Positions 44,157 through 59,100 of a stretch of 64,000 nt of DNA are shown here, piece by piece (position 1 is the first letter of the stretch; every line of letters begins with the position of its first letter). The notes under the pieces were generated by a model. The model saw only the letters and a list, made by a program, of their open reading frames with translations. It had not been told where the DNA came from and ran no database searches. This stretch comes from Leptasterias polaris. Lineage: Eukaryota > Echinodermata > Asteroidea > Forcipulatida > Asteriidae. Location: positions 2,480,001-2,544,000 of the forward strand of contig JAZGTN010000005.1 of NCBI GenBank assembly GCA_037783415.1, in the 5' to 3' direction. Made by a program: the position numbers and the translations under genes.

Positions 44157-47100
44157 CTGTAAAGAACAGAGAGGAGAATCAGTTTATTATATAATACTAA
44201 TAATAATAATAATAATAATAATAGTGGCTTCTTATACAGCGCTGTGTCATATCTCAGCTCCCTTTGGAGTATACAGCCTGTGCTGCCAAATATGTAGCGC
44301 ACCAAGCTAAATCAATCACAAGAACCACCTCTGCCCTCACAAGTACCCATTTACCCCTGGATGAAGAGTAGCAATTACATTTAAGTGTCTTGCTAAAGGA
44401 CACAAGTGTCATGACAGGGATTCGAACCCACAACCTGATGACTCAGCCACCAGAACTCGAGTCTGATGCACTAAGCCCATATACATGAAATAACAAACCT
44501 GTAAAAGTTTAAGCTCAATTGGTCATCGGAGGCATGAGAAAACAGCGAAAAACACCATTATTTGTTTTCACTGTTTTCAGACATCGGGTTTGAACACGTG
44601 TAATTGTTTTACTCATTTCCTAAAAACTATTTCAAGCAAAACTATTTCAAAGGAAGTTTTCCACCGTGACCATCTTTATACCATTTAAGTTATGTACAAA
44701 CCTGTAACAATTTTTACTTTCAATCTTAACAATGTTGTGCACACCCTTGAAAAGAAAATGACGAAGAATTTTACAATTTTAGATGTAGAAATTAAAAAAA
44801 CAAATGGGCCAAACCCACTCGACCAGGTTTGGAAAATCCAAATCACATTCGAGACCAGACTTCAGAGCAGGGTTCCCCCAGCAACAGGAATACCCATGGG
44901 ATACAACCACAGAATGATGCAGCAACATGATGGTTGAAAACTCACCTTGTTTGCAGTGGTATCCTTGCCAGCCAGGGCTGCAGAGACAAGTGTACTTGTC
45001 TACAGATGACCTATCCTCTACACATGTGCCGTTATTAGCACAGGGGTTTGGCTTACACATGCCCAGTGAGACAATCGCTGAAAATAAAAAACAAACCAAA
45101 ACAGTTCAATGGTTTTGCTTTGAACATGTTGAACAATTCATTTCCCAAAAAGCCATTTGTGAGTTAGATTTAAATAATGTCCGGTATGACTTGCTTGATC
45201 ACAAGTTATTGCTTCAATTTGAATTCCTCAGACTATCGAGACAGTTGCTACGTCAAATGGTTCACGCAAGATTTTGCAAACTTACCCAAGAGACGGCGAA
45301 CCCCAATACACAATTTTGAATGAATGTGTATGACACAATGGTGCCAGGGTTTGTTTGTCTTGTGTAGGTTGCTATACAAAAGCTTGCCCCAAACCATTTG
45401 ACATAGCAACTGTCTGAGGAAGTCAATCCCAAGTGGTGACTAAGAAAGTCATTGTACCAGACATTATTCAAATCCAACCCCAAAACAGCTCATCGTTACA
45501 GTATTCCCTTGCACCTTGAAACTATACCTTTTCAAAGAGATTCTACAGCTCTGAGCTCAGAAATGTATAGATTATGCCTCAACGTCATCACAACATATTT
45601 TTTAGAGGTACTGATGATGAAACAATGGAAACGCGCATCTTTGTTTGCGCACAGGATGGGCCAATGAGCAACCTCTAACCGAGGGCGCCCTACTCAAACA
45701 ACGTCATGTGCATAAGGTCTATTGACATCTATTGACATCTCAAAGTGGTTGGTAAGAATAAAATGCTATTTGGTTTCTTCTCTGAAAGAATATTTCAGTA
45801 GCAAGAGAATCTTTTTTAAGAAAAACAAAATCTACAAAAATTGAAGCAACAGCATTTAAATATCTCAGGCTTTAACAAACAATTTTATTTGTTAATTTTT
45901 GTTGTGAAGCTATTAGAACTTAGTCACGATACTTGCCAACAACCCCATGGAGAGAAGACAAAGAAGGAAGTTTCAGTTTAAGGCGTGGAAGCAAAACACC
46001 AGAGATTTATTCCAGGGAATAATTCCTATGCATTCAGGTAGGGAATGAAAACCCAGTCCACATAGTGCCCCTGGTTGGATTCGAACCGAGTTCTCAGAGG
46101 TGGAAGGCAAGGAAAGATATCACTATGCCAATCGGACCATCAACAACTACTGATATTACAACTCAACACATTGATTGGTACACTTTAACCAGTTGTCCGA
46201 ATAGCGCCCTCTCTCTTAAAAGATGCTCACCTTTTTCACAGAGGACTCCGGTGAAATCTGCTGGGCATAAGCAGGATCGACTAATACCTTCAGACATGTC
46301 ATAGTCGTTGCCAGAAGCACATACTCCTCCATTCTTGCACAAGCATTCATCTGTATCGGTCACAAGAGGGGGGGTGGGGTAATGGTTTATGTTTGAATAC
46401 AATTAAAACAGGAATAACAAGAGAAAACAGGTTGTCTTAGAAATTTCAGATGTTTTACCAGTTTAGACCCTTGTGCGCTTGCTGTAAAGAAAAATTATTT
46501 GTCACTGCACATGGTTTGGTAACAGTTTCTATAAGTAAACAATCAGATTTAGTTAATTTGCTGATCGTTTCTTTTACAATTGCTGTTACTGTATTATACC
46601 CTAAAAATTATGTCATTTAGTCACTACAAGTTTGTAGCATCTAAATGTAAATGTTTAAATATTTGTGATAAAGATGCTATGTCCGCTTTTTTGCAAATTT
46701 GACCCCAAAATTTAGATTTAAATTTTAGAGAGCTTTGTTTTACAGACTCAGAAAAGTTACAAGCTTTCATTAGAGGAAGCGCACAAAAAACAATTGGGAA
46801 TTATTGGTAGTTAGTTAAAAGCTAAAAATGAATTATTGTTGGGATGATAGCGGCATTAATTCATGTCCATAAGCCATGCACAAACATTTTTGCATGTTAC
46901 CTGTATTTTGTGCATTTTTCCAGTGGCATATGCACATTATTGTGTGTGTTTTTTGTTTTGAAACTGAAAAATCTGTCAAAACTTGATTAGAGAAAAAAAT
47001 TCAAACCCCCCCCCCAAAAAACCAAATTAAAAAAAAAAATTGTAAGATTGGGCAATGTAACTTTTCTATGGTATTTTGACAAAAATTTTCTTTTGGCTCT

Positions 47101-50100
47101 GATAACCAGGTAATAATAAGCATTTGTTGGTAATGTAGAAATGATCAAATCAATCCTTTTGTTAAAAGGGAAATAATCTCGGGTCTTGATCATTCCAAAT
47201 GAATATTTAAGAATGATTTACTCACCGTTTCCGACATCACGCTTCCTTCGTGAAGCTGCATAAGAGGCAAAAGACAAGGTGTGTTTATAATCACAAAATT
47301 TTAAATACTGTACATGCAATTGTTAATAACCAAAAAAAAGGTGCAACGTTATGTACAAAATGATGGGTATTCTTTTGTTAATTGCCAAAGACCGGTTTCC
47401 TCACTTGGCACATCCCAACATATGCATAAAATAACAAACCTGTGAAAATTGAGGCTCAATTGGTCATTGAAGTTACAAGAAAATAATGAAATAAAAAATA
47501 TAAAAAATAAGATGACACATATTCTTCGTCTTATCTAAGACTACAACATCCGGATGCCTTTGTACTACAACATGATCAGTCTGAATGTTAAAATTCAAAA
47601 GGATCTTGTCCTGGTCGGTCCCTACAACTGTCTCCGGAACATTAGTATTATTATCATTATTATTACTATAAACACTTTACCTAGACAGAGGTACTCGTTC
47701 TCGCTGTAGTAACAGCTGTGGGTAGCTGGACATGGGCTACTATTACATGGGTTGGCGGTCGTTACAACTAGAGAAGTAAAACAGACAAGAGATAAATTGC
47801 TTTAAAGAAAAAATGCTATCACACACAAAAATTGGTGTGGGTCACTACTGTCAAAGAACATACAAGTGACTTGGGACACATTTAATAGGAACATTTAGCA
47901 CACAATTCTGCCAAGCTCAATTGATTCTACTCAGCAGAATTACACAAGTCACCGTGTCATAAACTCTTACTGTTTTGTGAATGATTCCAAACTGTTTTTG
48001 GCTTGGCAGATAGTACACAAATACTGGGCGCATATGTGAGTGCATTGTTGCAGAATATAATCAAGGACTATTCCTTTCGCCTCGTGGAATGAAAAAGCTA
48101 GATAACACCTCTTGATTATATTCGGCGACAATGAATGAATAAAATGTATTCAATATTTGTTTAATATAACTCACACATAGATCCTTGTCACATTAAAATT
48201 TGTTCACGATAAACACATAAATATAGCAATGGAAACTCATCAACCCCAGACTCTGGAAATTCTAAAAACCCCTTCTTAACAGAGTGGATGACTCCATGAA
48301 AGCTAACACCAATCTTGTCCACCGTGACACCACCTTGCCTCGTCTGGACAAACGGGTGGAGAATGATCAATTTAAGAACTCTGCATATATAAAATATTTT
48401 TCCATAGTGGACTCCAATACTAATTTGTGGAGCATTGCAGCAGTAATACATGGCAAAATAATGGATGACATGTGACGAGTGTTCCACCAATAAATGACAA
48501 ATATTTTTCCATATAGGACTCCAATACTAATTTGTGGAGCATTGCAGCAGTAATACATGGCAAAATAATGGATGACATGTGACGAGTGTTCCACCAATCA
48601 ATGACAAGGGTCTGTGAGTGTGGTATATAAAAAAAATTAAATCTATTATCTTGCAAAGAAGATAGACTTATCCATGCTTCCACAATACGAGAAAGAAGTT
48701 TGGAATAATCAACAATTTGGTTTGAGGTGTTTTTGTTTAATAACTGCGCAAATAAGTCTCAATTTGTTTCTTCTATGATTTTTGGGGTGCCTATCACTAA
48801 AGTGGTCTAAATGTCAAAATCAGCACTCACCATTCACAGTAACTACGAAGGAGCAGGTTGCTTGGTTGCCGGCGGTGTCAGCAAAGATGTACCTGACTGT
48901 GGTAGCTCCCTGGGAGAACGCATCCCCTGGCTGGTTGGACTGGGTCGTGGTGACCGCTCCATTGTTGTCTGTTGCAGTAGGCTCAACCCAAGTGCTGGTC
49001 ACTGATGTTGTACCAGTTGTGAGAGTCTCAGTCCTGTCAGCTGGACAACCGCTGATGAATGGTGCTACACTGTCCACTGAAATAGATCAAGTTCAAATCT
49101 TTGAACACACAATTCTGCACCTGATACTCTTTGTGAAATATTTTTTTATTGAGTTTGAACTAAAAAGAGTTATAGATCCATTGTGATGGTCGCCATCTTT
49201 GATGTCAATTTGAACCCCGTTTAGTTTTTTTATTTGTTTTTTATGTAGGTCTATTCCACCGTGTGTTTTTAAAACATTTTCAACCCTTTTTCTTGTAATG
49301 TGTTTACAGAGTTCGGGCTAACTTAGTCGAACTATGGTATTGCATTTTCACATCTTTCATTGAAAAACCGACAATGACGAGAGGTCAGTGAAACATCCGG
49401 AAATCAGGAAAGAATCAGGAAAGAACCAGGACAGACCTACTCGTCCAAGACGAGCAGAGTAGACTGTTTGAGATGTCGAGACCACACTGGGTCTTTTCAG
49501 AGCTAACACTCCGACAAAAGAGATTTAATACATGGTTGTACCCCAAAAGTTTACTATTTATTTATTTACGGTTACTTTTTATTTTTCACACCATGCAAAG
49601 CTTCAAACACCACTTACTTCTCGTCAGTCGACTGATTTGAGAAAACGAAATGAATACGGTGCTCATGGCAGTTGAGAGGAAATATTTTAAAAGCAGTCTC
49701 ACCGATAACATTGACGTTGAAGCTACAAGAAGCCTGGTTGCCTGTATTATCAGTTGCAGTGTACTGAACTTGGGTGGTGCCCACGCTGAAGACTGAATTT
49801 GGGGCGAAGTTTGAGGTGACCTGAGGGGAGATCCCGGAGTTGTCTGTGACCAATGGTACTGTCCAGGATACAGTGGCTGTCGACCCAGCACTCTGAACGT
49901 AGCTTGTGATGTCATTCGGGCAGAAGGAAAACACAGGGCTGAGGTTGTCTACATTAGAGGCTTTGTAAATAAATGGGGGACAAAATACTTAAACTCAAAA
50001 CGAACGAACAGAGCTCACAATAGTTCCTGCTCTAAAAAATATTCAGCGTATAAAATTTAGCTCATTACTGACAGAGAAAGCTTCATTCATAAGAAGTTGT

Positions 50101-53100
50101 GCATTAAGGTAACAAATTTCATCCCTTTGTGGCTCCTAAACTGTGGCATCTATTGACACCTTTAAGCACCAACACAAAACTCACCTATTTCCCAGCCTAT
50201 GATCTGTTTATTTTAATGTATTTCTTCGATTTGTTTTGTTGAATTCTGTTGTTGATTGTGAGGCCCCCTGAACTTTGTAGAGCGATATATAAATCTCCGT
50301 ATTAGTAATGATATGCATTGTAATGCTTTTCTCAGCATGAACTTTAGATTCATGTACACAACGTTTACTGAAAGTGATCTATAGTGGTCGACTTTCCTGC
50401 CATTTCAAAAAAGGACAACAAACTAAAAGTGTCCCCTTCATGGTTCATATGCTCCTTAATCACCACACCATAGTTATGTTTCTATTCTTGTTCAGTGCTT
50501 TGATCTCCCTGTAAAAGTGCTTTATAAAAATACTTGTTATTTTTATCGTTATTATTTACCTGGTGTCACAACAACATTGAAGGAGCAGACGGCCTGGTTT
50601 CCAGTCGTGTCGGTGAACACGTAGGTGACGGGTGTGCTCCCAATGTTGAAGGCAGTGGATGGAGCGTGAGATCTGGAGAGAGTTACCACTTGTCCATCGT
50701 TGTCTGTTGCGGTGGGCTCTGTCCAGGATACAATAGCTGAGCTGGCTCCTTGTGTTGAGGTTACAGCTGAAGCCCCAGCAGGACAGCCAACGATGACGGG
50801 TGGGGTGGTGTCGGTGCCTGTGCCTGAGCCAGCTGTATACAGAAAATATCAGTCAATTTCCCTCTTGAAAATACAAATCTACTCTGAATTGAAAAAGAAT
50901 TCGCCTGAGGAAGAAGACAAAAAACTCAGGAGGCAAATCCCAAAGGATGGACAAATTACACATATAAGGTAAGAAGAAACATGACAACATGTGAATAAAG
51001 CTTTGGTAGGAGCTGGGATGTTGTATCAGTTGGTAGCCAACTAACAAATGCCTCAGTAATTGCGGCTGGATGTGTATTCAAATGACCAAACCACAAAAAC
51101 AGCTTACGTAACTGCCACCAAAACAAATCCTAAAGAGAGACTTCAATGTCAAATTCACTCTTGTGATTAACTCATTTTTCAATAGACTGAGTCCTCATGA
51201 AAGTCGGGAGAAAGTTTAAAATCTCTAACTTCACATTAAAAGGGTGGAAAATGTCATTTTATCCAATACTCTTCCATAACAAAATTTCAAATGTGACGTC
51301 ATCGAACATTACAAACAAATGGGTCTGAACAATACATAGGGCAATTTTTTCTGCCAGTCAAAAGATCAAATCCAGTGCTGTTTTGATTGAGTATCATCAA
51401 AACTCAGGAATGAACTAAACAACTTACGTACACTAAAACGTACAGTCCACTATGTTTGAAATGTGACGTTTGGATTTTGCCAAAAAATCAACCTGAAGGG
51501 TATGAAACACAGTGGCATTTTGCACTGGTTTAATGTGAGGCTAGAGACTTGTAATTTAATAAGGACTTTATCTATTGAAAAATTAGTGGATTATAAAACT
51601 GAATCAAACAATGTAGCCCCTCTTAAGACAAAGATCAGTTCAACATTAATATACAATTTTTTCTCTGATTTGATATTCTTCTTCATTTGTACATTCTTTA
51701 GTACTGAATCTGTGAGTTTACCTGTGACTGTGACAGTGAATTCACACGTGTCAAAGTTGCCAACATTATCATAGAAGATGTACGACACTCTGGTCACTGT
51801 GTTGGCTGGGAAGGGAGATCCTGGCACGTGGGAATATGCAACACCAGGCTCTCTGCCGCTGTTATCCGTTGCAGTTGGCTCAACCCAGAAAATGATGGCT
51901 ACGTTGGTCACTGGATCAGGAGCGACAGTCCTGGAGACAGGGCACCCTGTGATGACCGGAGCCACGGTGTCACCAGAGAAATCTGGATTTGAGATCAAAT
52001 GTAATGAGTTGGTACGTTGGTTAGCTGAGAAATTTTGCTCAATAACTTTATTTGTGAAGCAAAAGTTGGTGTTGGAAAAGTAACAAGCCAGATGTATCAC
52101 ATGGCAGCCTTTACTGACAAAACAAAACAGCCTTTTGCTAAACAAAATTTCCTATCTGTATTTTAACTGCTATGTGAAGTCAATCATAAATGAATGCGTC
52201 TTGAAACATATTCCAATCTTTAATGGTAATTCTTTAGTGCATTACGTGAAACTCCCATTAGCCTCAAAATCTATATTCTAAACACCAGTTTCATCCTAAC
52301 TCTTATCAATGGTATCCTGGCATGTACGATTCCCCAAGGCAAGTGACCATGAGATGGGATAATGGCCTATCAATTAGGATGGTAATCTGTAAAGAGATCT
52401 AAAGTGGCTGGGACTGGCAAGGTGTCCAGCTGCTGGTGTCAAATCACAGAAACGTTGTCTGTTCCACACTTTAACTCAAGATCTGGGCCCAATCTCATGG
52501 CTCTGCTTACCGTAAGCAAAGAATTGGCGCTTACGGAAGCAAGGAATTCCACGCTTACGGAAGCAGATTTCAAGGGTTAGCAGGGAATTTTTGCTTGTGT
52601 GCTTGCGTAGTCCACGTTACTAGGCATTTTACGCTTACACAGCTAGCGCAGAGATTCAGTGCTTGCTCTGAAAGAGGAGAACTGTGATCGAAAGTGCAGA
52701 ACTCGGCGGTAAGCAGAGCCATGAAATTGGACCCAGATAAGAAATCATGCTCGAAACCAAACCGGTGGGTATCGATCCGAGTGTGTCATAGGTGAACTTG
52801 GGTCCACTCCTAGTGGATGATTCACGTAAGGTGGTTGGACCGAGTGTTAAATTCAGGTGCACTCACCATTGACCATGACAACAAACTGGCAGGTAGCCTG
52901 GTTTCCAGACGGGTCAGTGAAGGTGTATGTGACGGTGGTGACGCCGGTGTTGAACGAGTCTCCAGAGTTGTGGGTTGAAGTGCTGGTCACCAAACCACCA
53001 GAGTTATCTGTGGCAGTGGGTACAGTCCAAGTCACGACAGCTGCATTGGTGCCAGTGGATGCTGTTGCTGATGCGCTTATTGGACAATTGGAAATGACTG

Positions 53101-56100
53101 GTGGTGTGTTATCCACTACGGTTCCACCTGTAGGATAGTGGAAGAATGGGAGGATACAAAAATCAGCATGATCTTTGCACAGCAACTAAATATCTATCCA
53201 GTCTGCTTGAAAATATCTGCTCAGAAAACCACTCAGTGTCAATCTACCTGACTTGTTTACTCATATCTGCTATAAATAAAAAAAAAATTGGGAGATTAGT
53301 AAATTAGAAAGTAAAGCACTACCCATTATTTACTAAGTGATTTTGCAACATGACTAAGTTCAATTTATGTATTCTCTATAAACTATCAGATTTTTTATTT
53401 GTTATTTTGTTTATATATACCTGAATTGACAACTACATTGAAGGAGCAACCGGCCTGGTTTCCAGACGTGTCTGTGAACGTGTAGGAGACGGCGGTCGTC
53501 CCAACATTGAAGGAGGTGGACGGTGCTCGAGACCTGGCAACATTAACTGTCTGTCCGTCATTGTCCACTGCCGTGGGCTCTACCCAAGATACAATGGCAG
53601 AGGATGCGCCTGGGGCTGCAGTGGCCGAGGCACCTGTTGGACAGTTACTGATGACGGGTGCGGTGGTATCTGTGCCTGTTGTGCCAGCTTGAAATGAAAG
53701 ACACAAAATTGCATGAAATTCAAACGGTTATCAAAGACTGAACTCTACTTGGCTTGTTATTGAAGACTTGATTCAACATCCCTTTCATAAACACCTGGGA
53801 CAGTTGATCTATTTTGATTGGTCGAGAGGAGATCACTTGGCCATTTTTAAACAAGCGATATAAACATGGTGAGGAGTGTTTAATCATGACCGGAGGAAAT
53901 TGAGTCAAAAGAGAGGGCACTAACAGATGATTGAAAGAGTGTCCTTAAGCAATATGTTAAGCCTGTCACAAGACCTCAACATTGTCAAGGGCTATGAGAT
54001 CGTAACAGTTGGCCAAACCACAGACTGTTCAGTGGGGAGTCTGTCAACATACTTGCAAACATGGCAGATAAAATGAGGTTTGTACTGGGCAAATATCTGA
54101 CATTATCTCGGGATGTCATCATCCTATAAGTAGAATGACGTCTTCCCAACAAAAAATTTACCTTGGGGTATAGACATCTCGAATATAGGATGTCTTCCAG
54201 ATATATTTTCTGGATGACGAAATCCTGAAAATAGGATTGATTCTTCCTGAAATAACTTTGTGTCCAAAGTGGCAAACTGTAGGCATACAAGATAAATTAT
54301 CTGGGAAGAGGACATCATACTTTAAGGAAGTCGTCATCCTAAGATAATTCATCTCAGGAAGTTGTTATCTTATGGTTATGATGAAATCATCCTGCAGTTT
54401 ATTATCTCAGTATCTCAGTAAGTTGGATGGCACTTTCAGAGCTCCGTACAAACCTGATATAAATAAGAAGCAGATTAAGCAACTCACCTGTGACTGTGAC
54501 AGTGAAATCACACGTGTCAAAGTTGCCAACATTGTCATAGAAGATGTACGACACTCTGGTCACTGTGTTGACTGGGAAGGAAGATCCTGGCACGTGGGAA
54601 TATGCAACACCAGGCTCTCTGCCGCTGTTATCCGTTGCAGTTGGCTCAACCCAGGAAACGATGGCTACGTTGGTCACTGGATCAGGAGCGACAGTCCTGG
54701 AGACAGGGCACCCGGTGATAACCGGAGCTACGGTGTCACCAGAGAAATCTGCGAGTAAGAAATTGAACACAGTTTTGTCAGTGTTGTTTTATATCTCACA
54801 AAAAGTCAAATGAAATCTTGAAAACAACCTTGGAGTTGAACAAAGAACAATTTACCAGAGCAGGATTTGAACCTACGATCTCCAGCAGATTAACAGACCC
54901 GCGCACTACCAACTGAGCTATCTACCCCTGATGTGGGTAGTTTCCGTATTTTATCAATATCTTTGTTTGGGGGTGAGTCAAAATACATTTAACCTTTTAC
55001 TGCTGTAAAGCCAGCTATCACACCCAAGTTTATGATACAACCTAGGAAGTGGCAGGAGAGAGATCACCTTAAGGGAATGCAAATTTCATCCATATCTTTG
55101 TTTGGGGTGCCGGTCAGAAACCCATTCAACCTTTCACTGCCATAAAGCCAGGGATCACACACCCAAGTTTACATTACAACCTGGGAAACGGAAGCAGAGG
55201 GATCGCCTTAAGGGGATGCAACTTTTTTTTATCTCAAATATTAAGTAATAGACCACAAGGGAAACTGACTGGGTACATTTTATTTATTTTGGGTGAACAA
55301 AGAAAAATTGTCTGAAGTGTGATTTGATCCCTCGACCTCCTCATTAACACACCAGCATTGTGGCTAGATAGCACAATCTGGAGGTCGCAGGTTCATATCC
55401 TGCTAAAGTCAATTTGCCTATGTTCAACTTAAATTTTACCCAGTCAGTTTCCCTTGTGATTTATTACCCTTTAAGAACAAGGCATCGTCATTTTTTTTTA
55501 AACTGTCAAAATATACTCACCATTGACCATGACGACAAACTGGCAGGTAGCCTGGTTTCCAGACGGGTCAGTGAAGGTGTACGTCACGGTGGTGACGCCG
55601 GTGTTGAACGAGTCTCCAGAGTTGTGGGTTGAAGTGCTGGTCACCAAACCACCAGAGTTATCTGTGGCAGTGGGTACAGTCCAAGTCACGACAGCTGCGT
55701 TGGTGCCAGTGGATGCCGTTGCTGATGCGCTTATTGGACAATTGGAAATGACTGGTGCTGTATTATCCACTACGGTTCCACCTGGGAAAGGTAACATAAT
55801 GATTTTGTGTTGAGTGATTTGGGAATGCAAGTTCTAATTTTTTATTCTTTAAAAAATGTATGGATTTTGAAACCAAGGATGCCTTGAAATTAACCACTGT
55901 AGCTCACAGGCTCGAGAAAACCCATTAATAATTTGGGTGCTAGCTTAGAACCAGTAATGCCTAAGTACAAACGCCACAAAAAGATGGGTTTGTTTACATG
56001 CATTACCTGTTCAAATACACAGGACATACGGCTTCCCGTGTGACAGGTCAAGGACAAAACAAATATAAAAAATGTGTACAGCTTAAGGACATACGTATCA

Positions 56101-59100
56101 TGATGAGCCAGCCTAGAGTTTGAACCCAAACACTGGATGACAAAACTTGAATGTGTCACAATATCAACTTGTTCCTGATGTACCTGAAAGACATTATGGA
56201 CCAAGAAGTTTTTCTCAACGAAGAAAAGAAACCAACAATCTTTTAAGAGAATGATTTCTAATTACCGTTGACAGTGACAACGAACGAGCACAGAGCGTCA
56301 TTGCCGGAGTTGTCACTAAAGGTGTAGGTGACTGTTGTGGAACCAATGTTGAAGCTCGCACCGGAAGTGGCAGTGGATACTCGGTTGACCGTGCTGCCGG
56401 AATTGTCTGTAGCCGTAGGTTCTACCCAGCTGACAGTGGCACTGGGTGCGCCTGGGGCTGCTGTTCGCACGATGTTGTTGGGACAGTTGCTGATGACTGG
56501 TGGAATGTTGTCTGTAGTTGTGCCTTTTTGACAAGTGAAAAACAGAGCTCATTACATTAAATATATATTTTTGTAAACATCAGTGTTTAATTTCAGTCTC
56601 GAAGCTTTGAAGTTCATACTAGAACCATTTTATCTGTGAAATATTTATCTCTGAAATGAAGTCATATTCGAGAAAACTATCTGAAAACCTAAAAAAACAC
56701 AACAGTTGATTTCGGTTGTTACAACCAAAATTACGGACAATGTGTTTACATGCTGAAAAATGTGCACGGTTTTTCACTATTTTCTCCTGATACTCACAAC
56801 GAATTAAGCCCACAATTTTCACAGGTTTTTATTTCATGCGTATGGCTGAACACACAAAACATGAACGTTGTCTGCGACTATTTTGTCAGCTCTTCCAATC
56901 CTGTATAATACCTTTACATCACCCATCTTTAAAAAACTTACTAGTGACAGTGACAAAGAAACTGCAGCTGGCGTAGTTCTGGCTTGGATCAGAGAACACA
57001 TAGGAGACAGGGGTTGTCCCAATAGGGAAGACACTTCCAGGGCTGCTGGATGAGAAGACGATGAACGCAGTGCCGGAGTTATCAGTTGCTGTGGGTGATG
57101 TCCAGGTGACAACTGCGCTGGTTCCTGTCTGGACGTTCATCGTGATGGACTGCGGACAGCCACTGATGACTGGATTCACATTGTCACCTGTGATTATTGT
57201 ATTAAGGAAGCCACGTCTTTTTAAACTCTTCACTGGACCAGGCATATTTTTGACCAAAACAAATGAAGGTATAAAACTTTGCAAAAACTTCTGGTGAAAT
57301 CTAACAATAACATAGTTTACTTACTAGATTTGCAGACCTAGCTATACAAAAATCGCTGGCCTTGTGCAACCAGTAAAATAGGTATATAGACTTTAAATGC
57401 ATTTCCATAGTTTCATCATCGGTTTGCCTCTAAGATGGCGGCCAAATGGCGTCACTGCATAAGAACTATCTTTAAGTCTACTACCAGGTGTCAACTACCA
57501 TTAACATGTTACCAATTAGCAGGTACCAATTATAGAATACCATTTACCAGTAAGCAATAATGTTATGTATTATTGGTTACCAAACTTTGAATACCAAACA
57601 ACTTGCCAGTTATAAGTTACCGATTTGATTAAACTTACCAACAGCTATCTCACATGTGCTACCACTGTATCCTGTTGCACATTGACAAGTGTAGAATGTG
57701 TTTGTTGGTACACACTGGGCTCCATTCTTACATGGGTTACTGCCACATGGGTTGGGGACTGTAAGAAAAACATGACAGTGAAATCCCACTAAAGAAATCT
57801 GCTATGTACATGATTCTTGTCAAAATCCCAATCTTGACTTATGTGGCCTATATAACAATACACACTGTTTACAATGTTGAAAACAAACTGCCCTTTTCCC
57901 CTGAAGCCAACAGGGCCTGATAACGATAGTTTGATGCATTCAATCATTTATTCATTCCAACGGCTTCCAGTAGACATTTAATATGGCTTTCCAAATATTC
58001 CTGTTCAGCATGCAGTTGCCTATGTCCTCACAGGTTAGGTTGGAGTCTTCACATAGTTGGTTGATGTATGTTTTGTTTGGCCTTCTTCTGCTCCCCTTTT
58101 CATTTGTTGGTTGCCACAACACCAAATCTTTAATACACAACATAATCCGGCGAGAGCTGGGGAGCAAGATACCATGTTTTTGCAAAATTGAGATACAACA
58201 TATTTGCACTGACACATTGATACTATAAATGATGTTGATATAATATCGAACTTACAAATGGTCTCGCAGTTGTGGCCGATGAAGCCGACTGGGCAAGAAC
58301 AGTAGTAATCCACATCTTGGTCAAAGCTATGGAAGGTGTTGGAACATGGTGCCCCTTGTTCACAGTTTGGTGTGTAAGTCTGAGAGCAGATGTCTAGAGC
58401 TGGGTTACCAACTACAGTTAAAATTGCAAAAAAAAAGAAAACTTAGAACAAACACAAAAACATAACAAAACTTGAAACATTAGACAATTAATTGTCACGC
58501 ATGCCTATTATGTGTCATGTTCCCTGTCTGCACAAGCAACAATGAGTTCCGAAATTCATCATATGAAAAAGAGCCAGACTAATTTGACTTTTCAGCCTCA
58601 ATCAAAAATTTCTATTTGGTGCTCGATACGTGGCATCCTATTTTGTCTTCACTGCGTTCTGGGAATCTCAGGAATTCTTCAGAGGATTTTAGGGGGGATA
58701 CTGATCTGTACAAGAGGAAAAGAGTGCTCAAGTATGTGAACATTGGGGGATGCTCTCTGCCCCATACTGGGCATGGTATATAAGTTTCTGTTGCATTGAT
58801 TTGAATGAGGAACAAAACTTAAAATTCAATGTTTTTAAAATTCGACTGGGACATTTTTGTTTACCGGTTGGGATGGCACAGTTGGATCCGGTGAAACCGC
58901 CACCACATACGCAGGTGTACTGTGGGATCAGGTTTGTGCCAGAGTTGCTGTTGTAGCTATTGTAGCAGGCGGCATTGTTGAAGCATGGACTGTTGTTACA
59001 CAGGTCCATGGATGGGATATTGGCTGCAATAAAATACAAAAATAAACATACTTATTTATATGGATATTCATAAGGGGAAAGTGCAGCCATAATAGATTGA

